Shown here in pieces: positions 51,101 through 61,165 of a stretch of DNA of 64,000 nt. The position numbers were made by a program, and so were the translations under genes. Origin of the DNA: Flagellimonas alvinocaridis (GTDB lineage Bacteria > Bacteroidota > Bacteroidia > Flavobacteriales > Flavobacteriaceae); NCBI RefSeq assembly GCF_004916895.1, contig NZ_SNTZ01000011.1, forward strand, positions 1 through 64,000, given 5' to 3'. Under the pieces are notes generated by a model that was not told the DNA's origin, searched no databases, and worked only from the letters and a program-made list of their open reading frames with translations. Numbering within the stretch: position 1 is the first letter of the stretch; each line of letters begins with the position of its first letter.

Positions 51101-54100
51101 GGATTTTGAATTCTGGTCGGATTACTTTTTTCTTGGACCACATTAAATACAGGGCAGGGATTACAAATAGGGTAAGTACCAAAGAGAACATGGTTCCGCC
51201 AATGATCACAACTCCCATACCTGTTCTACTGGCCGATGCAGCACCAAGTGAAAGTGCAATAGGCAAGGCTCCTAGTGCAATGGTCAAGCTGGTCATTAGA
51301 ATGGGGCGCAAACGTGATTCCGAAGCCCTCATAATCGCTTGCATTTTAGTAAGTTCCTCATCTTCTTGTAGTTGATTGGCGAATTCTACAATGAGAATAC
51401 CATTCTTTGTCACCAATCCAATAAGCATGATGGTTCCAATTTGACTGAAAATATTCCAGGTTTCCCCAAAAAGCCAAAGTGAGAACATGGCTCCCGCTAC
51501 GGCCATGGGAACGGTAAGGATAATGATGAATGGGTCGATAAAACTTTCAAACTGTGCTGCCAAAATCAGGAAAATCAACAAAAATGCCAGACCAAAGGCA
51601 AAAATGGTGTTGGAACTACTTTCCACAAAGTCCCGGGACTCTCCACCAAGGTCGGTGGTGAACGTTTCATCCAAAACACGATCCTTAATGGCATTCATAG
51701 CGTCTATCCCATCCCCAATACTTTTGCCCGGGGCCAAACTGGCGGAGACGGTGGCAGACATGTATCTATTGTTGTGAAATAATTGGGGTGGGCTACTGTG
51801 TTCTTCGGTGGTGACCAAATTGTCAAGCTGGATCAAAAGACCATCCTTGTTTTTCACAAAAATTGAGGTGAGGTCCATGGGTTCATCACGATCCAATTTG
51901 TCAAATTGCCCTATAACTTGATACTGTTTCCCGTTCATCAAAAAATACCCAAATCGTTGGCCACTGAGCGATAATTGCAGCGTTTGGGCCACATCACGGA
52001 CCGATACCCCCAAGCTTTCTGCTTTTTCACGATCTATGGATACGTAGAGCTCGGGTTTGTCGAATTTTAGGTTGACATCGGAAAAAGAAAATGTAGGGTC
52101 CTTTTCCACTTCAGCCATGAACTCGGGTATCTTCTCTTCCAATTTTTCAAAGTTCTTTGCTTGAATGATGAACTGGATGGGAGGTCCCCCGCGACGGTTT
52201 ACTGAAATGGTTGGTCGTTCTGATGCGTTGGTTTTTCCACCTACAAAGGCCTTGGCCCATCTGCCTAGATCATCTGCAATTTCTTTTTGGGAACGTTCCC
52301 GCTCACTGGGGTCTACAAGGGCCACGTTTGCACGACCACTATTTACCGAGGATGTCCCAAACCCGGGAGAGGTGAGAACCAAACTCACTTTCTTTTCCGG
52401 AATGGAATCGTTTATGAGTTCTGTGATTCCGGTCATTAATTGATCCATATATTCATAGGAAGACCCCTCGGGTGCTGTTACGCTAAGCCTAACAAAGCTC
52501 CGGTCATCATATGGTGCGGTTTCTTTCTGCAATAGTGAATAGAACAGGACAATGAGTCCAATACAGCCAAACAAGATGGGAAAACTGAGCCACTTTCGTT
52601 TCATGAATTTACCCAATAGATCGGCGTAGGATTTGTTCATGGCCACAAAATATTTTTCTGTGACTTGATAGAAACGGGATCTACTTTGTTTTCCGGGTTT
52701 GGTCAAATAGGCGTTCAGCATAGGGGTAAGGGTCAAGGACACAAAGGCCGATACCATTACCGCTGCACCAAGGACTACACCAAATTCCCGGAAGAGGCGC
52801 CCTACGAATCCTTCCAAAAAGATTACAGGCAAAAACACTGCGGCCAAGGTTATGGATATGGAAATCACCGCAAAAAAGATTTCTTTGGATCCCTTTATTG
52901 CTGCTTCAATGGGATTCATCCCTTCTTCCACTTTTTTGTAGATGTTTTCAGTGACTACAATACCATCGTCCACCACAAGTCCTGTGGCCAGAACAATGGC
53001 CAATAGGGTCAAAACATTAATGGAAAAACCGAACAACCACATAAAAAAGAAAGTGGCGATCAAGGAAACGGGAATATCCAACAAGGGTCGGAGTGCCATG
53101 GACCAGTTCCTAAAAAATAGATAGATGACCAGAATGACCAACACAATGGATATCAAAATGGTCTCGGCCACTTCGGTAACCGCTTTTTTTACGAATACGG
53201 TATCATCAATGACCACATTTAGCTTAAAATCTGCAGGAAGGTCTTTTTTCAGTCTTTCGTATTCTTCATAAAAAGCATCTGCGATTTCAAGATAGTTGGT
53301 GCCGGGTTGTGGAACCACGGCGATGGCCACCATCGGTTGTCCCGAATCGCTCATTTTGGTCTCCATGTTCTCTCCTTCGAGACTTGCTTTTCCAATATCC
53401 TTGAGTTGTACCAATTTTTCACTATCGGCCAAGATGATGATATTGTTGAATTCCTCTTCGGTATTGAGGTTCCCCAAAGTCTTTACGGTCAACTCTGTGT
53501 TTTTTCCGGTCAGTTTTCCGGACGGAAGCTCCAGATTTTGGGCCAATAGCGCACTTCTTACATCGGCTACGGTAAGTCCGTATGAAGCAAGCTTTAAGGG
53601 ATCTATCCAAAGCCGCATGGCATACCTCCGTTGTCCCCAAATCTGTACACTACTTACTCCTGGGATGGTCTCTATGCGCTGGGCAAGAACGTTTTCGGCA
53701 AAATCGGAAAGTTCCAGAATATTTTTGTTATCGCTTTGCACGGTCATCGAAATGATACGCTGTGCATCGGCATCGGCCTTTGATACTACAGGGGGAGCGT
53801 CCAAATCATCAGGAAGGCTACGGACCGCCTGCGAAACTTTGTCCCGCACATCATTGGCGGCATCTTCCAGATTTTTGTCCAAATCAAATTCAATACTGAT
53901 GGAGCTGGAACCTTGTACACTGGAGGAGGTAATATTACGAATGCCATCAATGGAATTGATTGCCTTTTCCAAGGGTTCGGTAATCTGCGATTCAATGATA
54001 TCCGCATTGGCACCTGAATAACTGGTCCGTACCGAAACCATAGCGGGATCTATGGATGGGAATTCCCGAACCCCCAAAAATGTGTAGCCGATTATCCCGA

Positions 54101-54170
54101 ACAGAATGATGGAAATGTTCATCACAATGGTCAGAATGGGCCGTTTTATGCTTATGGTTGAAAGGTTCAT
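51087..54170 (-). CDS. RND-family efflux pump inner membrane transporter
   Basis: The 1027-residue protein has 12 transmembrane helices in two repeats and large periplasmic loops. The proton-relay aspartates are in ATGLVVDDGIVVTENIY (about 405), as in the AcrB/HAE1 group. FSINVLTLLAIVLATGLVVDD marks helix 4. It exports drugs or other hydrophobic compounds across both membranes together with the neighbouring adaptor and channel proteins. The start overlaps the adaptor stop by 4 bp. Confidence 0.95.
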   Translation of the reverse strand: MNLSTISIKRPILTIVMNISIILFGIIGYTFLGVREFPSIDPAMVSVRTSYSGANADIIESQITEPLEKAINSIDGIRNITSSSVQGSSSISIEFDLDKNLEDAANDVRDKVSQAVRSLPDDLDAPPVVSKADADAQRIISMTVQSDNKNILELSDFAENVLAQRIETIPGVSSVQIWGQRRYAMRLWIDPLKLASYGLTVADVRSALLAQNLELPSGKLTGKNTELTVKTLGNLNTEEEFNNIIILADSEKLVQLKDIGKASLEGENMETKMSDSGQPMVAIAVVPQPGTNYLEIADAFYEEYERLKKDLPADFKLNVVIDDTVFVKKAVTEVAETILISIVLVILVIYLFFRNWSMALRPLLDIPVSLIATFFFMWLFGFSINVLTLLAIVLATGLVVDDGIVVTENIYKKVEEGMNPIEAAIKGSKEIFFAVISISITLAAVFLPVIFLEGFVGRLFREFGVVLGAAVMVSAFVSLTLTPMLNAYLTKPGKQSRSRFYQVTEKYFVAMNKSYADLLGKFMKRKWLSFPILFGCIGLIVLFYSLLQKETAPYDDRSFVRLSVTAPEGSSYEYMDQLMTGITELINDSIPEKKVSLVLTSPGFGTSSVNSGRANVALVDPSERERSQKEIADDLGRWAKAFVGGKTNASERPTISVNRRGGPPIQFIIQAKNFEKLEEKIPEFMAEVEKDPTFSFSDVNLKFDKPELYVSIDREKAESLGVSVRDVAQTLQLSLSGQRFGYFLMNGKQYQVIGQFDKLDRDEPMDLTSIFVKNKDGLLIQLDNLVTTEEHSSPPQLFHNNRYMSATVSASLAPGKSIGDGIDAMNAIKDRVLDETFTTDLGGESRDFVESSSNTIFAFGLAFLLIFLILAAQFESFIDPFIIILTVPMAVAGAMFSLWLFGETWNIFSQIGTIMLIGLVTKNGILIVEFANQLQEDEELTKMQAIMRASESRLRPILMTSLTIALGALPIALSLGAASASRTGMGVVIIGGTMFSLVLTLFVIPALYLMWSKKKVIRPEFKILEAS

Positions 54171-55243
54171 TGTGCAGCAGTCAAGGGTTCAAAATCTTCC
54201 AAAACAACTTCAACAGGGGCTCCGTCTTTGAGTGCCATTACCCCATAGGTCAACACAGTGTCGCCAGGATGTAAATTGGATAGGACCTGAACAGCTTTTC
54301 CGGTTCGGGAACCAGTTTCCACATCTATTTCCCTAGCTTTTCCATCTTTAAGTACAAAGATTTTTTTCCCATTTTGAACAGGAATCAAAGATTCTGAAGG
54401 GACTAACAGGGCATCATCCAAAGTCTGTAAAGGGAGACTTACGTTGGCATAGGCCCCTGGATAGAGTTTTTTGTCCCTATTGTCCATTTTAGCCCGCATC
54501 CTTAACGTTCTGGTGGCGATATCCACTTCAGGGTCAATGGCGTAAATGGTGGCGTTGTATTCTTCTTTGGAGTCCGATGTGGTAAAGGAAAGTACAGTGC
54601 CCACCCGTACTTGGGAGGCATATTTTTCCGGAACTGAAAAAGTTATTTTCAACTCATCGGTATTCACCAATTTGGCAATGGCCGTGGAAGGCGTCACATA
54701 AGTTCCCTTGGAAATGGCACGAAGACCTATGGTTCCTGAAAAAGGTGCGCGGACAGTAGTCTTGGACAATTGTGCGGCGATTAATTCAGACTCTGCATTG
54801 GCAGATTGAAAATCGGCGCTGGCAATATCGTATTCTTCTTGGCTTATGGCTTGCTTTTCCAGAAGTAACTTGGCTCTCCGTTCATTTTCGGATGCCAATT
54901 TTTTTGCGGTAAGGGCCTTGGACAACTGCGCTTGCAATTCAATATCGTTCACTTTGAACAAAATCTGACCTTGGGAGACCCGGCTTCCTTCTCTAAAATT
55001 GATGCTTTCGACCACTCCGGAGATTTCGCTGCGTAAATCGATCTGTTCATTGGCTTCCAAAGTACCGGAAATGGAAATATTGTCCTTGAAAGCCTTGGGT
55101 TTTAAAATCATTCCTTTTACGGTAGTGATTCCAGGGCCTGTTGGACCAGAAATTTTAACTTCGTTGTTGGACTTGATTCTGTAGGCAATAAGAGCGCCCA
55201 ATCCGATAACCAACAAGGTGTAAAAAATATGTTTTGTTTTCAT
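54167..55243 (-). CDS. RND efflux periplasmic adaptor subunit
   Basis: ATG 55243 is preferred to an upstream ATG at 55279, because the membrane anchor (HIFYTLLVIGLGALIAY) follows directly. The 358-residue protein has the lipoyl/barrel-sandwich hybrid (QIDLRSEISGVVESINFREG), a helical hairpin (about 115-160), the second lipoyl half (KTTVRAPFSGTIGL) and a C-terminal beta-barrel. It bridges the pump and the TolC-family channel. First gene of the three-gene operon. Confidence 0.93.
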   Translation of the reverse strand: MKTKHIFYTLLVIGLGALIAYRIKSNNEVKISGPTGPGITTVKGMILKPKAFKDNISISGTLEANEQIDLRSEISGVVESINFREGSRVSQGQILFKVNDIELQAQLSKALTAKKLASENERRAKLLLEKQAISQEEYDIASADFQSANAESELIAAQLSKTTVRAPFSGTIGLRAISKGTYVTPSTAIAKLVNTDELKITFSVPEKYASQVRVGTVLSFTTSDSKEEYNATIYAIDPEVDIATRTLRMRAKMDNRDKKLYPGAYANVSLPLQTLDDALLVPSESLIPVQNGKKIFVLKDGKAREIDVETGSRTGKAVQVLSNLHPGDTVLTYGVMALKDGAPVEVVLEDFEPLTAAQ

Positions 55244-55273
55244 GAGTATTAATGAATAGCAAATACCACAAAA

Positions 55274-55300
55274 GCCCATAATTGGGCGTGCTCAAAGATA
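55274..55300 (-). promoter_or_regulatory. Candidate -7 box and small palindrome upstream of the RND operon
   Basis: TATCTTTG on the minus strand (55300-55293) fits TAnnTTTG, without a clear -33. Just after it is the palindrome GCCCA-taat-TGGGC (55274-55287), a possible operator. The 359-bp gap up to 55602 shows no gene. Confidence 0.4.
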
Positions 55301-55602
55301 GCCCTTATGCCCTAATCTATAGGTTGGTGAAAAGATGAAATGTCATACTTTTCTGTAAACGTCCCAATACCGTGGGCCAACGACAATAACCCTCCCCTTA
55401 AATACCGAATTTAAGAATTTATAAGGATGGCTTGGTGTAGGTCGATAATCTCTCCATTTCTTTACAAACCCCTGTAGAATCTATGCTCCTTCGGATTGTA
55501 TCAAAAAATGCACAAATTGTTATTTTGCCCGAAAAAAAATGATTGCCCTAAAAAGTTTATAATTTTACTTGTTTTAGCAGATAATGTAACGGTGAACCCA
55601 AA

Positions 55603-57666
55603 ATGAAAACCTCTCTTTTTTTAACTTTTTACGTTGTTTCCCTATCCTTGGTCTTTGGTCAGAATGCCCAACAAGATTCCTTGAACGCCTTGGAAGAAGT
55701 TGTGCTCATAGAACAAGGCATAGAAAAAAGGGCGGTGGGTATAACACCATCCAGCTCCATTGGATTGAAGGATATTGAAAAGTTTGGTCCGTTGGATATC
55801 GCCACTTCAATGAACCAAATTTCTGGGGTGTATTTACTTTCCGGGGCACTGAACACGAACAGAATTACCATTAGGGGCGTTGGGGCGCGTACACCCTATG
55901 GAACCGATAAGCTTCGATTGTATTTTAACAACATCCCTGTGACCAACGGAACCGGTTTTTCTACCATAGAAGCATACGATCTTGAGAATGTGGGAGCGGT
56001 CGAAATCATAAAGGGGCCCAAGGGATCTTCCTTTGGGTCGAATCTGGGAGGAGCCATCATACTCAATACAAAGGCCCCTGAAGTAGGGAAAACGTTTTTA
56101 GTGAACTCCCTTACCGTAGGTTCATATGAAATGTTCAAGAACAATTTGGCCTTTAGGCATTCCGAAAAGAATTTTAACCTGAGTCTTAGCTATAATCATT
56201 TGAAAACGGAGGGTTACAGGCAGAACAATCAATTTGAAAGGGATGGTCTTTTGCTTTCGTCTTCTGTGGTTTTGGGGAATAGGAGCAAGTTGGATTTCTT
56301 ACTTAATTATATTGATTATACCGCCGGAATCCCAAGCTCACTCAATCAAACTGATTTTGAACAGAATCCTACCAATGCGGACGGAAATTGGTTGGCAGCA
56401 GAAGGATTTGAGGCCAACAAATACACTTTGGCCGGGGTGACCCATACGTATGAGTTCAATTCGGTTTTAAGAAACAAGACGAGTATTTTTTATACCTACT
56501 TGGACCATTATGAGCCTCGTCCATTCAACATTTTGGATGAATTTACCAACGGATTTGGTCTTAGGTCTGTTTTCGATGGAAAGTTTCTTATGGGCAATTT
56601 TACCCTCGGAACTGAAATTTACAAGGATGAATACCATTGGGGCACTTTTCAAAATTTGTTCAGGGACAATGAGGGCAATGGTAGTGTACAGGGGGATAGA
56701 TTGAGCAATAATATGGAGTTTAGAAGACAATTGAATCTTTTTGGCACTTTTGAATTTCTTTTGGAAAAGAACCTAACAGCCCAAATAGGGTTAAGTCTTA
56801 ATAAGACGAAGTATGATTTTAGGGATTTGTTCAACGCTGGCGAGGCGAATACTTCTGCCCATCGTGATTTTGATGCAATCCTATTACCTAGCTTGGAACT
56901 TCAATACCGATTGAAAAATGGTATCCTATATGCCAATGTGAGCAGGGGATTCTCCAATCCCGGTTTGGAGGAGACATTAACTCCGGAAGGTGTTATCAAC
57001 CCGGACATTTCACAGGAAAAGGGTATAAACTACGAGTTTGGTGGACAATTTAGGTTGCTCAATGAAGCGCTGCAGCTTTCAGCCACAGCTTATAGAATGC
57101 GTATCAATGATCTTTTGGTGGCCCAACGGGTCGGAGAAGACCAATATATTGGAACCAACGCAGGGAAAACTCGTCATCAAGGTTTGGAAATGGATGCCAG
57201 ATATGCCATTTCGGTTTCCAATGCACTTTTATTGACCCCTTACTTGAGCTATACCTTGAGCGACCATAGTTTTGTGGATTTTGTTGACGATGATTCCAAT
57301 TTCAGTGGAAACCCACTTACAGGTGTGCCAAAAAACAGAATCAGTTCTGGTTTAGATCTAGTACATGATAGCGGATTTGTTTTTAATCTTTCCCATCAGT
57401 ATGTAGATGATATACCTCTGACAGATGCCAATACAATTTCCAGTGAGTCCTATAATGTGATCAATGTTTCATCCAGATATAGCCTTGCCATGAACAAGAA
57501 CCTAAAGCTGGGATTCAATGCCGGGGTCAATAACGTATTCGATACCAATTATGCCGGATCTGTATTGATCAATGCAGTTGGGTTTGGTGGCAATCTGCCG
57601 CGATACTATTATCCTGCCAACGGTATAAATTATTACGGAAAAATTGGAGTTACCTACACCTTTTAA
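55603..57666 (+). CDS. TonB-dependent receptor
   Basis: The 687-residue protein has a signal peptide (FYVVSLSLVFGQ) and no carboxypeptidase-regulatory domain. The plug domain follows at about 45-160 (MNQISGVYLLSGALNTNRITIRG, VGAVEIIKGPKGSSFGSNLGG), and a barrel ends in GKIGVTYTF. The layout is like FecA/siderophore-type receptors, but the ligand cannot be read. No SusD gene is adjacent. It ends 3 bp before the convergent gene at 57670. Confidence 0.9.
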   Translation: MKTSLFLTFYVVSLSLVFGQNAQQDSLNALEEVVLIEQGIEKRAVGITPSSSIGLKDIEKFGPLDIATSMNQISGVYLLSGALNTNRITIRGVGARTPYGTDKLRLYFNNIPVTNGTGFSTIEAYDLENVGAVEIIKGPKGSSFGSNLGGAIILNTKAPEVGKTFLVNSLTVGSYEMFKNNLAFRHSEKNFNLSLSYNHLKTEGYRQNNQFERDGLLLSSSVVLGNRSKLDFLLNYIDYTAGIPSSLNQTDFEQNPTNADGNWLAAEGFEANKYTLAGVTHTYEFNSVLRNKTSIFYTYLDHYEPRPFNILDEFTNGFGLRSVFDGKFLMGNFTLGTEIYKDEYHWGTFQNLFRDNEGNGSVQGDRLSNNMEFRRQLNLFGTFEFLLEKNLTAQIGLSLNKTKYDFRDLFNAGEANTSAHRDFDAILLPSLELQYRLKNGILYANVSRGFSNPGLEETLTPEGVINPDISQEKGINYEFGGQFRLLNEALQLSATAYRMRINDLLVAQRVGEDQYIGTNAGKTRHQGLEMDARYAISVSNALLLTPYLSYTLSDHSFVDFVDDDSNFSGNPLTGVPKNRISSGLDLVHDSGFVFNLSHQYVDDIPLTDANTISSESYNVINVSSRYSLAMNKNLKLGFNAGVNNVFDTNYAGSVLINAVGFGGNLPRYYYPANGINYYGKIGVTYTF

Positions 57667-57669
57667 ACT

Positions 57670-58665
57670 TTACAAGGTATAGAACGTGTAGGTTATTGTC
57701 CATGTGAATACCTCACCAGGAGCTACTTTTACATTAATGTAAGGTTGGGGACAAATCGTTTGTGGTGCCGACCAAACCGCTAAGGAGGATATGGGTTGGT
57801 CACATGTGATCCTTACCCCGATTCCAGCTTCCCTATTTTCCAGTCTGATGTCGTAATCCTTCGGGTCATTGTAGTCATAACCAAAAGCCGGACGAATCTG
57901 TGCAAAATCATCAATAAGTTCTTTGGTGAACACCACTTTATTGCCCTCAATTTTGGCATAATCCTTTAAACCGGTCTTTTCGGCTGATGAAGCATAAGGG
58001 ACACCATCCTTGTCGGTTAGCGTAAACGGAAAAATTACTGAATACCCTGGACCAATGGGGATGCCGTCCATCACAAAAAAGTTATGGTTGTTCACCAAAC
58101 TCTCAATAGGTAGTTTTCCAGTGTTTTTAAATCGATGTTGCAAAACCAATTGGGGCTTATCTTTGATGAGTTTCACCTTTTTTTCATAGTTATACGAATA
58201 CCCTTCAGAAGTTATCTCATGATGGAACGTAACGGCATTGGTTCGCACCTTGACTTTTCTTTTGCCGTAATCGATAATGTCGTAGGTTTTGGAAAATGAA
58301 TGACTTTTTCCATCATCCTTTTTTAGTAAACCCACCCCAATCTTTAAAAAAACTTCGCCAGCCTTGGCTTGTTCAAAACCTACGGCCTTAAAATCTTCAA
58401 CGGGACCCATAATGGCATCGTGCGATAGAGGGTCATAATCTTTGAACCATTGTCCGAAATAGGCATGTCCTTTATATTCCAATTTCGGAATGACTCCAGC
58501 CCAATCAAACCGGGAAGCGCGGTAATATCCCTTATCCTTGTCAGGGAGGTAAAGGGTTGCAATGATATTTTCATTATGTATTTTAACTTGTGGAGCTTGT
58601 TGTTGGGCCCATCCAAAGGTGGTGAGCAATCCAAGGAAGAAGACAATACGCTTATTATTTTTCAT
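57670..58665 (-). CDS. Secreted galactose-mutarotase-fold-like protein
   Basis: ATG 58665 is chosen for its signal peptide (RIVFFLGLLTTFGWAQQ); an in-frame ATG 38 codons upstream lacks one. The 331-residue beta-rich protein has RASRFDWAGVIPKLEYKGHAYFGQWF near its start and NNHNFFVMDGIPIGPGYSV later, which recall aldose-1-epimerase-like folds. The catalytic histidine/glutamate pair is not obvious. The function is unknown. Confidence 0.72.
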   Translation of the reverse strand: MKNNKRIVFFLGLLTTFGWAQQQAPQVKIHNENIIATLYLPDKDKGYYRASRFDWAGVIPKLEYKGHAYFGQWFKDYDPLSHDAIMGPVEDFKAVGFEQAKAGEVFLKIGVGLLKKDDGKSHSFSKTYDIIDYGKRKVKVRTNAVTFHHEITSEGYSYNYEKKVKLIKDKPQLVLQHRFKNTGKLPIESLVNNHNFFVMDGIPIGPGYSVIFPFTLTDKDGVPYASSAEKTGLKDYAKIEGNKVVFTKELIDDFAQIRPAFGYDYNDPKDYDIRLENREAGIGVRITCDQPISSLAVWSAPQTICPQPYINVKVAPGEVFTWTITYTFYTL

Positions 58666-58931
58666 CTGATGGAATGTGGGTTTGAACTCTAAAATAAGGA
58701 AATGGAAAACAATTTTGATGTGTGGACATTGGGTTGTTACGGATGATTCATTTTTGAGGCCGGATGTTCTAAAAATCAACCAAATCTTTTTAAGTGTTTA
58801 TGGTCAAAGGAGAAATGTCTTTTTCTCGATTTATAACAAAATAGCAATGGATTTTACCATGTACATGTTGTATTTTTCAGTTTTAATAAGTGTTTGCAAC
58901 AACGGCAAGTCCAAAATATTCCCGGAAGAAC

Positions 58932-60254
58932 ATGAACTCAAAAAGTAAAGCCCTTTCAAAAAAACTGTACAGGTTTACGATGATGACCCTTGCAACTACT
59001 ATCTGTTTATTGGGATGTAGACAAAACTCTTCATCCCAATCCCAAATAAAAGTTACTGCATTCGTTGGGGCCAACATCATTGATGGAACAGGAGCCGAAA
59101 TCATCAAAGACGGTGTTCTATTGGTGGATCAGGGCAAGATTGTAGGTGTCGGAACTAAGGATGCTGTCACCATTCCTAAAGGTGCTTCAATTGTGGAGGT
59201 GAATGGAAAGACGATAATGCCGGGAATCATTGATGCCCATTGTCATGTAGGGGTGTCCAGTGGTATGCAATCAGGATATAGTAGGGAAAATGTTGTCAAT
59301 CATCTAAATACCTATGCACGGTATGGAATTACCACTTTGGTTTCCCTAGGCGACGGAACAGGGATTTCCGCAGAGTTTCGAAACGCACAAAATGTACATA
59401 CCTTGGATAGGTCCAGACTTTTTATAGCAGGAGAGGTTATCTCTGGGAACACCAAGGGAGATGTCAGGGAAATCATTGATCATAATGATTCGCTCAAAGT
59501 GGATTTTATGAAGATACGGGTAGATGATGTCCTCGGCACCTCACCAAAAATGGCCGAAGACATTTACAAAACGGTAATTGACTATTCCCATGAATTGGGA
59601 TATAGGGTAGCCTCACATATTTTTTATCTGGAGGATGCCAAAAATGTAGTGTGGGCAGGTACGGATTACATAGCGCATAGCGTTCGGGATACATTGGTGG
59701 ATGAAGAATTTATCAAGTTGATGAAAGAAAACAAGGTGTACTATTCCCCCACCTTGATGCGGGAAGTGTCCACCTTTGTCTTTGGGGGTGAACCCGATTA
59801 TTTTACAGATTCTTTTTTTACCAAGGAAGTGGATGCCGCCACCATTGCGGAATTGCGCAGTCCGGAACGTATGGAAAGTATTGCCAATAGCGCCAGTGCC
59901 CAAGCATATAAGGAGGCCCTGCCCACAGCCATGAAAAACTTGAAGCTGCTGTCAGATGCGGGAGTTCCAATAGTTATGGGAACGGATAGTGGGCCTGCGG
60001 GACGATTCCCCGGCTATTTTGAGCATCTGGAAATGGAAATGATGGTAGATGCTGGCATGTCTCCCATGGAAGTGATCATGGCATCTACGGAGAATACGGC
60101 CAAGGTGATGAAATTGGAAGGTGTTGGTTCCTTGGAAGAGGGCAAATGGGCAGATTTTATAGTTCTTGACAAGAATCCTTTGGAAGACATGGCCAACACA
60201 AGGACCATTTCCTCTGTCTGGATTGCCGGAAACAAGGTGCCGGATAAGAAGTAA
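58932..60254 (+). CDS. Amidohydrolase family lipoprotein (imidazolonepropionase/prolidase-like)
   Basis: ATG 58932 gives a lipoprotein signal (TMMTLATTICLLGC). The 440-residue enzyme has the metal-binding motif GIIDAHCHVGV. A candidate carboxylated lysine is in VDFMKIRVDD, metal histidines in YRVASHIFYL and DYIAHSV, and the metal aspartate in VMGTDSGPAG. It would cleave a C-N bond in a periplasmic substrate, perhaps a dipeptide. The 266-bp gap before it shows no other feature I can support. Confidence 0.88.
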   Translation: MNSKSKALSKKLYRFTMMTLATTICLLGCRQNSSSQSQIKVTAFVGANIIDGTGAEIIKDGVLLVDQGKIVGVGTKDAVTIPKGASIVEVNGKTIMPGIIDAHCHVGVSSGMQSGYSRENVVNHLNTYARYGITTLVSLGDGTGISAEFRNAQNVHTLDRSRLFIAGEVISGNTKGDVREIIDHNDSLKVDFMKIRVDDVLGTSPKMAEDIYKTVIDYSHELGYRVASHIFYLEDAKNVVWAGTDYIAHSVRDTLVDEEFIKLMKENKVYYSPTLMREVSTFVFGGEPDYFTDSFFTKEVDAATIAELRSPERMESIANSASAQAYKEALPTAMKNLKLLSDAGVPIVMGTDSGPAGRFPGYFEHLEMEMMVDAGMSPMEVIMASTENTAKVMKLEGVGSLEEGKWADFIVLDKNPLEDMANTRTISSVWIAGNKVPDKK

Positions 60255-60277
60255 CGCCCTTTTACACCTAAAGAATT

Positions 60278-60886
60278 TTATAAAGGATGCTGTTCCACCA
60301 GTTCCAGTCTTTTCACAATGGTGTTTTTTTTCAAGAGGGTACCTGGGGACAAAACCGCATTGGCGCCTATTCGGGAATTATCACCCACCAATGCCCCAAA
60401 TTTGTTGACCCCAGTTGGAATGATTTCGCCATCAAAATTTAGTACAATCTCCTTATTTGTCCGTTCATTGTAATGGTTGGCCGCTATGGAGCCTGCTTCA
60501 AAATTTACATTTGAACCAATGATACTGTTCCCAATATAATTTAAGTGTGCAATTGCCGTATTGGAAAACACCAAACTGCTCTTGACCTCTGTTGAAGGCC
60601 CAATTTTAACGGAACGATCCAAAAAGACCCCTTCCCTAAAATAGGCATGGGCCCCGATATGACAATTTTCCATAACAATGGTGGGATGTTTAAAAATGAC
60701 CCCTTGTTCCACAATGGACGATTTGTGGATGGCCACGTGGTTTTCAATATGAAAATCACTCCCAAGATGGGGCAGTATCCCCATAATGAAGGTTTGGACT
60801 TCAGTGGTGATTTCCCAAGGTACCCCCAAACGTTTTAAATCATCATAAAAAGGAATGTTGGAAATAAAGTCCCGTAGGTCTATCAT
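60278..60886 (-). CDS. Left-handed beta-helix (hexapeptide repeat) protein, GlmU C-terminal-like
   Basis: The 202-residue protein is made of hexapeptide repeats (VAIHKSSIVEQGVIF, AYFREGVFLDRSVKIG) typical of acyltransferases. HLNYIGNSIIGSNVNFEAGSIAANHYN resembles the acetyltransferase half of GlmU, where the His and Asn act on acetyl-CoA and sugar. No N-terminal uridylyltransferase domain is present. It may be a sugar acyltransferase; the substrate is not assigned. Confidence 0.82.
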   Translation of the reverse strand: MIDLRDFISNIPFYDDLKRLGVPWEITTEVQTFIMGILPHLGSDFHIENHVAIHKSSIVEQGVIFKHPTIVMENCHIGAHAYFREGVFLDRSVKIGPSTEVKSSLVFSNTAIAHLNYIGNSIIGSNVNFEAGSIAANHYNERTNKEIVLNFDGEIIPTGVNKFGALVGDNSRIGANAVLSPGTLLKKNTIVKRLELVEQHPL

Positions 60887-60970
60887 ATCAATGGAAATTT
60901 GTGAGGCTGCCTGGGTATGCCAGAAACAGATACACAGCGCATCGTTGCTAATTTAGGATATAAATTACAA

Positions 60971-60998
60971 TTGGTCCAAGCAGGTTTTCATACCTTTG
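60971..60998 (+). promoter_or_regulatory. Promoter of the TPP-riboswitch operon
   Basis: TTG (60971-60973) and TACCTTTG (60991-60998) are separated by 17 bp, a good Bacteroidetes promoter. The riboswitch begins within about 10 bp downstream. Confidence 0.7.
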
Positions 60999-61004
60999 AA
61001 GTCT

Positions 61005-61095
61005 ACATGGGGTGTCCTGGAGAACAGGGCTGAGATTATACCCGGAAGTTGACCACTTCGCACCTGATCCAGATCATGCTGGCGTAGGGATTTTG
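61005..61095 (+). promoter_or_regulatory. TPP (thiamine pyrophosphate) riboswitch
   Basis: It contains the conserved THI elements: GGGGTG near the 5' end, CTGAGA (61030-61035) followed by ATTATACCC, then ACCTGATCCAGATCATGC and GGCGTAGGGA. A short hairpin (ACGTG-TTTTG-CACGT, 61100-61114) follows as a possible expression platform. TPP binding should lower expression of the downstream transporter. The rest of the 279-bp gap holds the promoter. Confidence 0.95.
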
Positions 61096-61165
61096 GCAAA
61101 CGTGTTTTGCACGTGTTCCATTAGGGGTTCCCATGGTTTATTTGTATAATGGATAACCCGATTGA

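Noticed and set aside
55603..57666. SusC-type receptor of a polysaccharide utilisation locus
   Set aside because: There is no carboxypeptidase-regulatory N-terminal domain, no SusD-like gene and no glycoside hydrolase gene nearby.
58676..58948. Open frame of 90 codons between the mutarotase-like gene and the amidohydrolase gene
   Set aside because: It overlaps the amidohydrolase start, has no recognisable domain, and its first half lies across the leader and signal region of the opposite gene. Its composition does not look coding.
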